Shown here: positions 49,001 through 60,585 of the stretch, in pieces
Position numbering within the stretch: position 1 is the first letter of the stretch
How the letters are laid out: each line of letters begins with the position of its first letter
Source of the DNA: Loxodes magnus
Lineage: Eukaryota; Ciliophora; Karyorelictea; Loxodida; Loxodidae
Length of the DNA: 64,000 nt
Direction of reading: 5' to 3'
NCBI GenBank assembly: GCA_946699065.1
Contig: CAMPDV010000373.1
Location: forward strand, 248,001 to 312,000
Position numbers and translations under genes: made by a program
The notes under the pieces: model-generated
Seen by the model: the letters and a program-made list of their open reading frames with translations, nothing else
Databases searched by the model: none
What the model was told of the DNA's origin: nothing

Positions 49001-51742
49001 CCTGACGTTTTAAGCAAAGAAATCTGTCCTCTTTTTTAAGAAAATTAAGCTTTTTATGGAAATAACTTGGCTGCTTTTGGTTATTAGTTTAGCAATAGCT
49101 CAATTTAGGATATTTTGTCTCATTGCTACTAAAATGTTACTGTCAGAAGTTGCATTACAAACATACCTGGTTTTCCTATTAAGGAGTTTTAAATCTAAAT
49201 TACAGATATTTATGGGTAGATTATTAATAGCGATTCTTAATCAGTAGCATAAGTTTTTTCAGAAGATGCCGAGCTGTCTTGAAAGACTAGATACTATGCT
49301 GATAAAGGAATATTTGAAGTAAAAGATATTATAATAAAGGCATAGCCATGGAACTTTGGTACACTTATAACTAGAAACGAACGCAATTGATAAAAGGGAT
49401 TTACCATTTGACAAAAAAATGACTAATAAACTGAAAATGGAAGTGTGAAATTAGGAATTTCTTTAGGAGCAAATTCTAATAAATGACAACTTATGCTAAA
49501 ACTGTCTCTATGGATAATATTCTTTGGACTAAAAAAGTAGAAGCTGCAAAGAGTGCATTAAAAATGCTAAATGCTATGGTGGAGATATAATAGCACCAAA
49601 TTAAGGATACTGAAGAGAAGACTTTAATTCAGAAACAATTATCAAATGTCCTTTTTAATAAGCTTATTTAGGGACTTTTGTTAATAATAGCTGACTTGAA
49701 AAATACTTTTAATCATCGGATAAAACAGAAAGAAACAATTATTTATAAGCTATAAATTGAAAAGGTAATTGTGCTTTTGGATATAAAGGGGTTCTATGTG
49801 ATGTATGTGAGGAAAATTGATAAAAAAACGAAAAAAATGAATGTAGGGAATGCATAAATAAGCAGATAAAAATTTTATTAGCTTTGATAATTTTACAACA
49901 TTTGTATTGTATGTGGCTTTTATAGTTTGGCAAACCTTAAAATAATAAAAGAAATCTTATTTCTCAGCTTATTTTAAAATCCTTACCAATCATATGCAAT
50001 ATTCTTCTTTAATTACCAATTTCAAATTTAACTGATCAAATGTGTTTTAGTAGTTCTTCAAAGTTAATTAAGGATACGTGGTAGCTACCTCTACCGTTTT
50101 TGATTTTGATTGTCTCTAAGAGGAAGAAGGAGAAGAGAGATTTTACAGTAAGGTTAAAATAATGATTCTGATTCCTTTTATAATCTGAGGGTTAACTATT
50201 GTTTTAGTTTTTATTTGGTCAATGATCAAAAGGAAAAAATGTGAAAAATCAGTAACTATAGTTATTATAACAATTACATACTTCTAAATTTACTCCAACT
50301 TGATTCAAACTATTTTCAATACTTTCAGCTGCTATAAAGAAAGGAAACTTCATTTCTTAATTAATACACAGATATTCTTTGTTGATAAGGAAAACACAAG
50401 AAATTTACTTTGACTCTTGCATTACCAGGCTTTCTCTTTTTTGCAATCTTAGTGTCTTTTTTCATCTTTCTATACCTATATAAAAATAGAAATTCTTATC
50501 AACTTAGAGAATAAAAGACAAATTTGGTTTTCTAACCAACGGGTTTAAGTAAGAATTTTTCTATTGAGAACTCTTCAAGCTATACTAGAAACTAGCTATA
50601 TCCTCAATTATAGTTTTCTTTTAAAACTCATCTATTATATTTTAATGCGTGTGCTTGGCTTTTATCATATTAACTTGTATATTTCTTTAGCTAATATTAA
50701 TGCCTTATAAACTAATAGAACTAACTAACCTGGAAGCTTATTATTTAATTATTTCCTCTTTTACACTGTATATAGGAATATACTTTGAATCAGGTGAGTA
50801 GTATAAGTGATTGATATACTTCTATTCATTTTTTCGCTCCTCGCTAATTTATTTTTTATAACACGATGGATTAAATGGATGACCAAAGAGATTGGATACT
50901 CAGTTCAGAATAAAACAATACTGAAGCTATTTTATATGTTCTTTAGATAGTAAAAATGGTAGATCTTAAATAGTGTGGAAAAATGATAGTAAATAAAGAA
51001 GATTTAAAAGGATTAAAAAAAGAATGAGAAAGCTGCAATTAAAAAAAGTAAATCTAAGAGACTTCTAAGCAGAAATACTTTGTAAGATTATCAGACTTAA
51101 GAAGATATTTTATTAGATTTGAACTTAGAAAACAAGCACAGCAAGAAACTATATCAATAGTTTGAAAATAGGGAAATAGTAGCTCTTTTAAAATAACTAG
51201 AAAGAAGCATTCTATTAGATCATAGTTTAATAGACCTTTGTAATTTAAACAATTTTAGTTTTTGCTTATCATGGAAAGAATATAGAAACAATTAGATATA
51301 ATTTTACCTTAATAGATACCAAGTTTTTGAAGATTAGTAAAAATGATATCAAGCAAATAGAAAAGAAAATTTAGATAGAAACAAACTTGAAAATAATTCA
51401 GATACTTGAGATCAAAATAGTAGCTAAAATAAAACTGATGTTAAAGATACTTAGCAAGAGATAACAACTTAAATTAATAAAAAAGTAAATAGCCAAACTT
51501 ATTTAGATATAACTACCCTTAATAATTTTAATAAAATTAATAGAAATAAATAGATCCCTTTCAAATATAATCATCATTTATAATCAATTTAGGAAATTCA
51601 AGAGGAAGAAAAGTCTGAGGAAATTGTGAAAAACTCTAATGAACAATCTATTACACTAGATAGAACCAAATTTGATATTTAAGATTAAAATTATTCTTCT
51701 CAATTTTCTGAGTCAGAGGAAAACTATGAACATATAGCATGA
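46051..51742 (+). CDS. Large beta-helix surface protein with GCC-type Cys motifs and multipass C-terminus
   Basis: From ATG 46051 to TGA 51740-51742. After a short hydrophobic start the body (about 46700-49050) is a run of parallel beta-helix repeats with an NxAxxGG(A/C/V)F signature: NKAGQAGGCF, NTAQNGGVF, NKAKNGAVF, INEGGAIS. Then come CxxC motifs in an ephrin-receptor/GCC2-like order (LCQNCLYGQYS, CKECIKNAKCYGGDIIAPNQ, GYWR), several membrane helices, a FGFLTNGFKQEFFYWELFK motif seen in ciliate multipass proteins, and a long Gln/Asp/Glu-rich cytoplasmic tail. Likely introns are at 46686-46710, 49445-49466 and 49909-49925. Six further frame changes, all of the same sign, have no convincing intron, so the gene may be decaying, frameshifted, or wrongly sequenced. 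Function unknown; a surface or adhesion role is inferred. Confidence 0.7.
46686..46710 (+). other. 25-nt intron in beta-helix gene
   Basis: Begins GTAAATTTC and ends AACTTAG. Removal joins NVTYKLVPAY to KQQSFNRVIYAQNST in phase. Confidence 0.7.
49445..49466 (+). other. 22-nt intron in beta-helix gene
   Basis: Begins GTGAAATT and ends TTCTTTAG. It is needed to reach the frame encoding LCQNCLYGQYS. Its exact 22-nt length matches three other introns in the window. Confidence 0.6.
49909..49925 (+). other. Candidate 17-nt intron in beta-helix gene
   Basis: GTATGTGGCTTTTATAG lies in the first membrane segment. Splicing gives LALIILQHLYFWQTLKQQ and restores the downstream frame. An unspliced frame change a few codons earlier is almost as plausible. 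Confidence 0.45.
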
Positions 51743-53639
51743 AAAAGACTTTAATTAAGACTCTAAAATTAATTTTTGTATAAAAGAGTGTATTACTCTT
51801 ATTAATTATATCTTTATGATATTCTTTATCCTAAGAACTTTTTATTATCTTTAATATATTCTACTAAATTATTATTTATATTAAAATCATTTTCATATCG
51901 TTAGAGAAATCCAATAAATAAAGCTATCTGATTTGGTTTATGAATGATAATAAAAATAGGACTAATAATTAATTTAAAGGCAATATTTAGAAAAAAATCT
52001 GAGTAAATGCTTTTTTAACTTAAACTGAAATTAAAATTTAATAAATAAGAACTTAAACTTGTAAAACTAAATAGCTATAATGCTAGTTATAAGCTAGTTC
52101 AAATTAATAAGTAGTTTATACCTAAAGAAATAACTATGGTAGATAAATAAATTAAATTAAATAGAAAGAAATTAATTTTTTAGAGACAGTTTAATAGCAA
52201 AATATAATGATTACATATATCAAATAAATAATAGTAACTATACATTAAATTAAATTAGTTAGCTTATATAAACCAACTTATTAGAAGAATCTAATATTAA
52301 GTTTATAATTTACTAACAATAAACATTTAGTTATATAATGATAAACTTATTAATAACTGTATATCACATCTAATTTTTACAAAAAGTGTTATCAATTAGA
52401 ACTTTTAATTCATATGGATAAACAATTTACATCTAACCAAAATAACTAGAATTACTAATATTTAGCCTAAAGAAAACTTAAAGTTAATAAGTGAAAATAG
52501 TTCAGATCATAATTTAATATCTATATAAGATTATAATTATTTTTTTGGTTTAGATATATCCATAAGGCAATTTAAATTTTAAGATATAATTGCTTCTACT
52601 TCTAGTTAATCTCTAGTGTAGGATTTCTATAATCACTTGATAATTTTATTTCAATTTTATTATAAATCACATAACTATTTCCTTTAATTAAATATACCTT
52701 TTTGCTTATTTTCTATTTTTCAGGTTTGTCTTTTATTAATTTGAGGATATTGAGATAAATAAAATACTTTTATAAGTTTATTTCTAAATACCAGATACAA
52801 TCTCCCAATAAAGCAATTTAAATTAAAATAAACCAAAAATAATTGCTTACTCTAATTGAACTATAGTAATGATTTATGATTTTAACTTATAGCAATAATT
52901 ATTTTCTTGATTATAACTTTTAATTATTGTTCTAATGTATACCATTTTATATTTTTATAGTTAACTGTTTTATAAATAGAAGTATTTGGTTTAGATTAAT
53001 TAAATTCTTCTTCAACTTTTTCTTAAAATTCATTTTCTTTTTTTTATTTCTCTTAAGTAAAAAGTTTTCTTTAATATTGTAGTTGAAGAAATTTTAGAGC
53101 TTTACTCAAAAATAACTTTTTCATTTTAAAAATTAGATCTTAATTTTCAAACTTTAGCAACTATTTCTTTATCTCTGTTTTACCTACACTAAGAACACAA
53201 AATTAAACTTCCTTATTTTTCTAACAATTATAACTTTAAATATCAAAAGATATTAAAGTACATATCAAGAGATAGATTAATGTCTCAATAGCTAAGTTCT
53301 CTTAATAGTTTTCTTTAATTAAATATCTAGCTATTTTATATTTAATTTTGCTATTAAAGAGATATTTGGAGTTTGGCTTGTTCTGCTGAAATATGTAGCT
53401 AAACTCTTCCTTATCCTACCTTGAAAAATTATAATGAAATAGAGAAATGTGTTCAACAATAACGTAAGAATCCTTTTATATAAACTGAGACTAAAAGGAT
53501 TAAAATCTGCAATATCTGCTGTATAATAATTAACTTGCAATATAAAAATAGACCAAATAGAAAGAACTTTATACTAGCCTTATAGCAAATCATATAATGA
53601 ACAAATCTCTTTTTAGGATTGTAAAATATTTAAATACCC
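51743..53639. other. AT-rich stretch, nothing assigned
   Basis: AT-rich DNA after the beta-helix gene. The frame after its TGA stays open for a while (RVYYSYQLYLYD) but with no stop I can define. No repeat or RNA seen. Confidence 0.3.
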
Positions 53640-54560
53640 TACATTCAAGAAAGGGTATATTTATAGAGTGATATGCAACTTGAGGAAATTATAAACATTT
53701 TTAAATAAAGAAGTATTAGAAGCTCTAAGTGCTAATATTAGAATATGAGATTATAAAGCATTAGATCCTAATAAATAGTTCTTAATTGACTTTAAAAAAT
53801 TGATAGAAGGATATTTGGGTAAGTCTTTGCTATTAAACTCGAAGTTATAGATTATGATCTTGATTTAGAGAAGAGAAATAGGATAATAATTGCTCATCTG
53901 AAACTTCTATATATAATGCTTTCATCTCTATGTATTATATCTAACGTTCTAAAACTTCAGGGAAATTCATTTTTTAGGACCAATATAAGGAGACTCTAAC
54001 ATTTTGCACTCTTACTATCTATTAGTAGAAAGGAAATTTAAAAAGGTAATTAATCAAAGAAACCTTTCCTAGAGGTAGCAAAGTTTCAGTGACTAGATTT
54101 ATTAAGAAATTTTGGTTATTGGTGTAAATAGCTAATGGAATTCAATCGATTCATAAAATTGGTATTATTCGAAAAATATTAAACCTCAAAATATTCTTCT
54201 TGACATGTATGATATTTCTAATGTATCTGATGTTGAGATTGTAAGTGACGAAGTAAATTAAGTACTAAACAAGCTAAGGAAAACGCTCAATAAATTCTCC
54301 TGAAAAATTCTATCATAAGTGAAGTCTAGCAAGCGATTATGGGCACTTGCTTGCATAACTATTGAAATACTCAAACAAAAACGTTTATTTTTCTAATTAC
54401 AATATCTTTCAAGTACTAAATACTACATCTACTATTAGAAAAAAAATTTCTCAATACTAACTGGCAAACTAATTATCTATCTTTAATGGAGTGATTAATC
54501 GGATAAACCTTTCATTCAAGTTACAAAATCAATCTATGAAAAAAAATTGGAATATAAAAG
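53640..54560 (+). pseudogene. Protein-kinase-like pseudogene
   Basis: Pieces of a kinase catalytic domain appear in order but in different frames. They are a hinge and D/E-helix stretch (TLTIYQQKGNLKRQLIKE, then LLVQIANGIQSIHKIGII), a catalytic-loop region RKNIKPQNILLD (54160-54205), and an activation-segment end plus F-helix SPEKFYHKWSLASDYGHLL (from ~54293). The HRD motif has become RKN, no DFG is visible after NILLD (IVSDEV instead), and single-base frame changes are needed, one of them in a run of five A. A dead kinase or old pseudogene is the simplest reading. The start and end are approximate. Confidence 0.5.
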
Positions 54561-55837
54561 CTATGCTAAAGAATTTTAGAGTATAAAAGCTTAAAAAAAT
54601 TATTAAAATCTACGTGATAATAAAGAAGGAAATAAGTAATCAAACCACTTTAAAATGAAAAATTGAGTGCGTAGAAATAAAATACATATTATTCAATTTA
54701 AGGATAAAGCATTAGGAAGATGCTAAACAATCTGAAAAGCTAAAACTAAAATAAAAGATACTATTTATTTTTGTATGCTTAAGTTAAAATGTATATAATT
54801 AGTTTAAACTAGGTATATTTAATCTCATTTATCTATTTAAATAGTTATATTTAGCTAAAGCATAAAGAGCTTCTCTATTTAATTAGAGAGTTGAAGGAGA
54901 ATATTAAATGAAATTAATTAAAAGTTTAGCAATGTAAAAAGAAATTAGGGATGGAGAAACTATTGTCAATGATTTATCATAAATAATGCTTGATAGAGAG
55001 TACAATAAAGAAGTAGTTTTTCTATTGTAAATGCAAAATTATAGAAATTTTATTTACTAGACTAAAGTTTTAATATAGGCAAGAAAATGCTCTAGAAATA
55101 AATTTAAGCATAATAAGTTAAATAAAATAATCTTTTAAATGAAAAATTAACCTTTCTTAAGCTTTAATCATTTATTAAGAAAAAAACTATTTATTAAAGG
55201 TAAATCCTTAAATCATAATATATGCTAAATTTATTTTATTCTAAACAAAGGGATTGCTAAAGCATTATAAAATATAAAAATTACAATAATTATAAGAAAT
55301 TAATATGAAAATGCCTATGAAATCGCATTCCTAATGATTAAAATATATGAATAATGAAAAGATAATTTAAATTAATATCACTATGGAATATTTATAAGGG
55401 AAGTCGATTTTATTTACTTTAAAAAATTAGAAGAAAATGCTTCTTGCTTTATGATAAAAGTTCATTTTATAATAGTCAAAGAAAATTAACTCTAGATCAC
55501 TATATTTAGGTAAAATTTTAAATTTAGAATCTAGTTTTCTAATTAACTTAAAAATATTTTAGTATAAATGCAACATCATACCAAATATTTTTTTGTCCCT
55601 TTCTGACTTAAAAAATTAATTTATTTAAATATGCTTAGAGTTAAAATTTTAAAGTTGACTCTAAAGTTTTCATCTTTCTAAAATAATTTTATTAATTATA
55701 CAATAAGTAAATTATAGCTTTGAAAATAAGAACCTAATCATTTTTTTCTAAGCCAACAAAAGTTATTTAGATAGATAGAAGAAATTACTTTTATAAAAAA
55801 GTTAATGAAATTAAGTTATTTATATGAGTCAGATATT
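54561..55837. other. AT-rich stretch, nothing assigned
   Basis: Region between the kinase-like remnant and the convergent minus-strand gene. Short Lys-rich fragments follow the kinase on the plus strand. Nothing else was recognised. Confidence 0.3.
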
Positions 55838-58532
55838 TCATTTAAATATTATCATAAAGTTAGAGTATCCTTCCTTTTGTCTTACATCATTTCACCGTAA
55901 TTTCTTATATTATTTAGGCAGGATAGCAAAGTATCATATAAAATAGGAATAAAATAAAAACTTTATTATATGAAATCTGAAATATCTAGAACTAATCTTT
56001 TATGAAAACACTAAATTAGAGAAAGCTATTTATAATTATTCCAGCAGTAGAATATAGCTTAAACATATTAAATTGAAGGAAATATTCAAATTGTATGACT
56101 TTTACTTTTTTTCTTCTTTTATTCTAACTTTTTTTCTGGATTTAAATTCTAAAGATAATTAAATAAAAATATAATAGCTTTGGTTTGATTATAGAAATCA
56201 TTTGATTTATTAGAATATTTTAATTTATCTATCTATATAGTTGAAAGGATAATATCTTGTTTACAATTTTTTTTAAATTATTTTTATCTTTAAAGCAACT
56301 TAAGGTTCCAAATAGCTTAATATTTCATATTCTAAACTTATATTTAATAATAAATTTAATTAGTATTTACTAAATCATTTATATTTTCTATCTAGAGATA
56401 AAATACAATCTATATTAATTTTCGATTGGATAAATTATATAGCTTTGATAAAAATAATATAATCTATTGTCTTCCATCAGATAAATCATATTATTATATA
56501 ACTTCATCTAACTAGTCGCTTACTATAGCTAATTTAATTTGAATGATTAGCAATTTAAAGGAATTTTAGAAACATTTTTAAAGAGTCTTCTTAGCGCTTA
56601 GCTTATGTAAAATTTTATCTCGCTATTTATTTAATAAATCAAAATAATTTAAAAATAAAGCTTTTTTAAGCATAATATTCAAGCTCCATAATATATTTCT
56701 TTAGTTCAGATCATTCATTAATTCTTGAACTATTGTTAAAAGGTCGCTTAATAGATTTAAACTTTTTATATTTCTAAAAATTTTGTTTCTCAACTTCTTT
56801 CAACTCAGTCTTAAAAAACGCTACTTTCCTCAGCTTTAAATTTTTTGCTATTAATAATATTTGGAATATAAATATCTAAGCTCTAGATTAGAAAATGAAA
56901 ATAATTAATTAAGTTTATATATTTAAATGTTTTGGCCATTATAATAAATCATATCTAGATCTACTATACAATGAATCGAAACACATTACATTCTATATTT
57001 TTTAAATTCCGTACCAATTGATAAAAGTTTAAAAGTTCTCTCAATGCCATAACTAAATCATATTTATGAGATTACTTCACCCTACAAAGAATTTAAAAGT
57101 CTAACTACTATATTCTTATTAAAGCATTACGCACTAAATTCTTATTTTCTTACTCTCTATAATATTTAGTCTAAATTACAAACTTTTGATATTAGAAAAA
57201 ATTACGCGCTGTTTTTAATATGTTACATTCTAATAAAAATTAAGATGTGTTACTTGCTAAAAATATAAAAAATTACTTGCTAATAATGATTTATAAAGTA
57301 CTTTCTAATTATATAATTCATATTACCACCTAAATAAATAAGATTTATTACTCACTAATTAGTAATAAATATAGTACTTGCTTTAATTAAGTTATTTAGT
57401 TTACAATCTATATAAGTTCTAAATATCTTACTCTCTATAATAAAACTTTTTTATACGAACTAAAACATTTAATTTTCTTACTAACTAGGAAGTTAAAGTT
57501 TTACCTTCTGATAAATATTTAAGTATCTACTCACTTTAAATAATAAAATTGTTTACAATCTATATTAGAAATTTACCATCTAAGAATTGTAAATCAAGTA
57601 CCATCTTCATTTAACTTCTTACTCACTTTAAGTAATAAAAGTTATACAAGCTGAAGTATTTGAATTATTACAATCTATAAGTATTTAAGTATATACTCTC
57701 TGTAAATTTCTAATTTATTGTACTATCTAAAATTAAAAAGTTTACTATCTATAAAATTTAAAAAACTACCCTCTAAGTTTAATTTAAATCATTTACAATC
57801 TATAAAGTATTGAAAGGCTTACTAGCTAAATTTAATAGGATACACTCTTTTATAAGATTTAAATATAATACCCTCTATACAAACTTTTAAGTTTTACTTG
57901 CTATTAAAATTTAAAGTATTACCAACTAAAAATTATTAACTTTACTTTCTATAAAATTCTAAATGTAATACTATCTATTAAGAAAGTTCTTAAAAACTTA
58001 CCATCTAACATGATTTGAGAGTTTTACTTACTAAAGTATAATAAAAGCATTACAAACTATAATAGAAAATATTCTTACACTCTTATATAATTTAAATCCT
58101 ACTTTCTTATTATATTTAATGTATTACGCCCTATATTTATACATGATACAATCTATTTTTAAATGATACTTTCTATAAAAATTATTATTCTTACGTACTA
58201 AAAGGTTTATCAGTAAATTACATTCTATGAAATCAACATTTTACCCTCTATAAAGTAAAAAGGTTACAAACTATAATAAAATAAGTACTTACTCACTATA
58301 ATGTTTTTAAATATGTTACTTTCTATAATTAAGCAAATTACTCTCTAAGATAAAATGCTTTACACACTGCAAAAGTTTAATTAAGTTACACTCTAAAAAT
58401 TTTATTTATTACGCTCTTTTATTTTTAAAAATTACATTTTTATTCCTCAAAAACGTCCACTAAAATGAAATGTATTACCATCTTGTAATTAAAAGAAATT
58501 ATACTATCTAAGCAGGAAATAAATTAAATTAC
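55838..58532 (-). CDS. Putative gene with about 55 single-codon micro-exons
   Basis: Model on the minus strand. Exon 1 ends with ATG at 58532-58530 and is followed at once by GTAATT. From there to 57128 the strand alternates 3-nt exons with introns of ~17-27 nt. One longer 24-nt exon (58436-58459, encoding WTFLRNKN) lies near the start. Two 6-nt exons (AATATA, GGTGAA) and a 38-nt exon (57015-57052) follow the array, then AAT (56990-56992). Keeping phase 0 throughout gives MIMWTFLRNKNSSCRKWFRN and so on, reaching ELWHWENFQTFINWIRSRYD. The same phase arrives at the convincing stretch KTELKEVEKQNFQKYKKFKS near 56810-56750 and KYIMELEYYAQKSF beyond. The stop is uncertain (two TGA near 55829-55840). 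No domain recognised. The downstream part is more secure than the micro-exon part. Confidence 0.45.
57128..58532 (-). repeat. Regular array of TACNNNCT(A) motifs, ~25-bp period
   Basis: On the plus strand, TAC + 3 variable bases + CT(A/T/G) recurs at 58502, 58476, 58410, 58387, 58361, 58339, 58317, 58290, 58265, 58242, 58219 and so on down to 57151 and 57128: 55 clear units with steps of 20-30 bp, mostly 23-27. The sequence between motifs is AT-rich and not conserved, so this is not an ordinary satellite. On the minus strand each unit is (T/A/C)AG|NNN|GTA, with CTA giving TAG in most units. Period minus three equals 22, the standard intron length in this window. Confidence 0.9.
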
Positions 58533-59993
58533 CATGAGATATTTCTAACTAAGGATCAGCTAAAAGTTATAAATTATTAAGCTTTTTGTCTTTTATTTCT
58601 AAATTGATATTTTGGGGATTAACAATCTATTATTGTGGTTCGGGCTTTGGCTTTGGCTTTTATTAAATTATTTAATTTTATTATTAATTTAAATTGGCAG
58701 AATCCCGTTTGGACTTTAAGCAACCCATTTTATTAGAAAGTAGTTATAAAAAATTAGTTAATTTAAATTATATTGAAATAAAAAATATATTAGATAATAA
58801 ATTTCTTAATAGCTAAATACTTAATCACTCTAAAGCACATACATCTATAATAGCAAAATATTTTAAATATGGAAATAAAATTTCTTAGAATATAAAAAGT
58901 TAAATATATATCTCTGCTTTAAAAAGGGATATAAAAATTATTTTAATTTAATATAATTTTAGCACTTAATACTATTAACTAAATTATTTACTTTTAAATA
59001 TAAATAAATTAAATTATTAAAAATAATATTTTACTTAATCTTAAAATAATATAATATGTGGATTAAAATTTGAAAACATTTCTTCTAAAATTATAGAATT
59101 TTTATTAAGCAAAAATAGAAAATAAATATTTTTCAGGAATAAAAAATGAATTAATTATTTTCTATGGATAATGTAATATATTTATGATTTTATAAAATAT
59201 TATTTGATTAAAAGTAAGATTTTAACTAACAAAAATTTATATTTAGATTGTAAATTAAAATTAATTTTTGAATTCTAAAAGAATTTATTTTTAAATTAAA
59301 ATTAATTGTTAGTCTTCTAGTTGGTATCAATTTAATTATAATTATTATATATTAATACTGTTTGAAAGATCTAAATTAAAACAAATGTAATTTAAATTTT
59401 GATGTTATATAAATATCATTTAAATTTAGGCTTATTTTATTTACTTTTAAAAGTTTGTAAAACATAGTTATAATAAATTTAATTCTACTTAAAAAAGTAT
59501 ATAAATATAGCAAAATAACCTTAAGATTATAAAATAGCTTTTTCATAAGTTGATAATTTTAATTTTGTTTCAATTAGATAAAGAATTGCGAACAAAATAT
59601 TATAATTAAATTTAATTATTTTAACTAATAACATTTTTATAATTGGATAAACTTTGAATAATATTAAATTAGTAATATTAAAATAATACTTTTAAATTAA
59701 ATTTTTATAAATTAAAGATTACAAAGATTCTAAAATAACTACAATCTATTGAAAATTAAAATTTTCTAATTTTAATTAAAAAATGCTACATTAAAATAAT
59801 AATAAAAATAATCTTTTAATTAAAGAAAAATTAAATCTACCATTTATAAAATATAATTCCCATTTAATATAACTAAACTTCATTTTTGAATAAGAACTTT
59901 TGTTTTTTAGTTTTTATTTTTTTTAATATATAAAAACTTAGCTATTAACAATAAATTTCTATAAGGTAAAGCTTTTTAATTAATTAATTTTAA
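58533..59993. other. AT-rich spacer with a small GC-richer patch
   Basis: Upstream of the micro-exon gene. A patch at 58620-58735 contains a GGCTTT direct repeat and GGCAGAATCCCGTTTGGACT, which could be a promoter or leader of the minus-strand gene or an RNA fragment; it does not fold as a tRNA that I can see. The rest is low-complexity A/T with nothing recognised. Confidence 0.35.
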
Positions 59994-60292
59994 CTAAAAG
60001 AGTTTTTGGGACCGGAAATTCCCTTCATGTATACGACCCGACGCTCTCTTTTTAAGGAATAACGGGGATATCCTGACGTGCTCCTGGCACAACTGCTAGG
60101 AAGCTCCATAGCTATGAGCAGTCAGGCTTCAAGCCCCTACCAAGAGTGGATAATCTCAAAGGCAGCGTTCCCTTCAGAAAATGACTCTGATCATTGACAT
60201 TCTTAGCGAAAGGAAATGAACTTGTTCCTAGCCATAAAACCAGAAAGTGTAGTCAAGAAGGCAAATATCAGTTTCCACCATCTTTTTAATTA
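59994..60292 (+). ncRNA. Structured RNA-like element, copy 2 of 2
   Basis: Diverged partner of 1145-1412, same orientation, same ends (TAAAAGAGTTTTTGGG... CCACCATCTTTTT). The variable hairpin is longer here (CTGCT...AGCAG around 60106-60130). The T run at the 3' end is kept, and both copies sit in low-complexity DNA. Unknown class. Confidence 0.5.
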
Positions 60293-60585
60293 TTAAGGTA
60301 AAGCTTTTCATAAATAAAAAGAATTAGCCATTAAACTATAATATTTTTCTTATTTAAAATTAAATTTTATTTATAATTTAGTTTAATAAACATATTATAG
60401 CATAAATTTTGCATAGCTATTTGTATATTAACTAAATATTATTAATTTTTCAAGTCTATGAATTATCTGTTTATTTTAAATTAAAGAAATTCATGCATAT
60501 AAATTATTTCATTTAGAAGGAACAAATAATTAGACTAATAAAATAATAATAATTAATTATAGTTATTCCACCTTTGTTAGACTCA

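Noticed and set aside
57128-58532. CRISPR array
   Set aside because: The conserved part is only ~6 fixed bases around three variable ones, and spacing varies from 20 to 30 bp; there are no repeats of CRISPR length and the DNA is eukaryotic.
58620-58740. tRNA gene suggested by GTGGTTCGGGC
   Set aside because: No matching acceptor, D or anticodon arms could be drawn on either strand.
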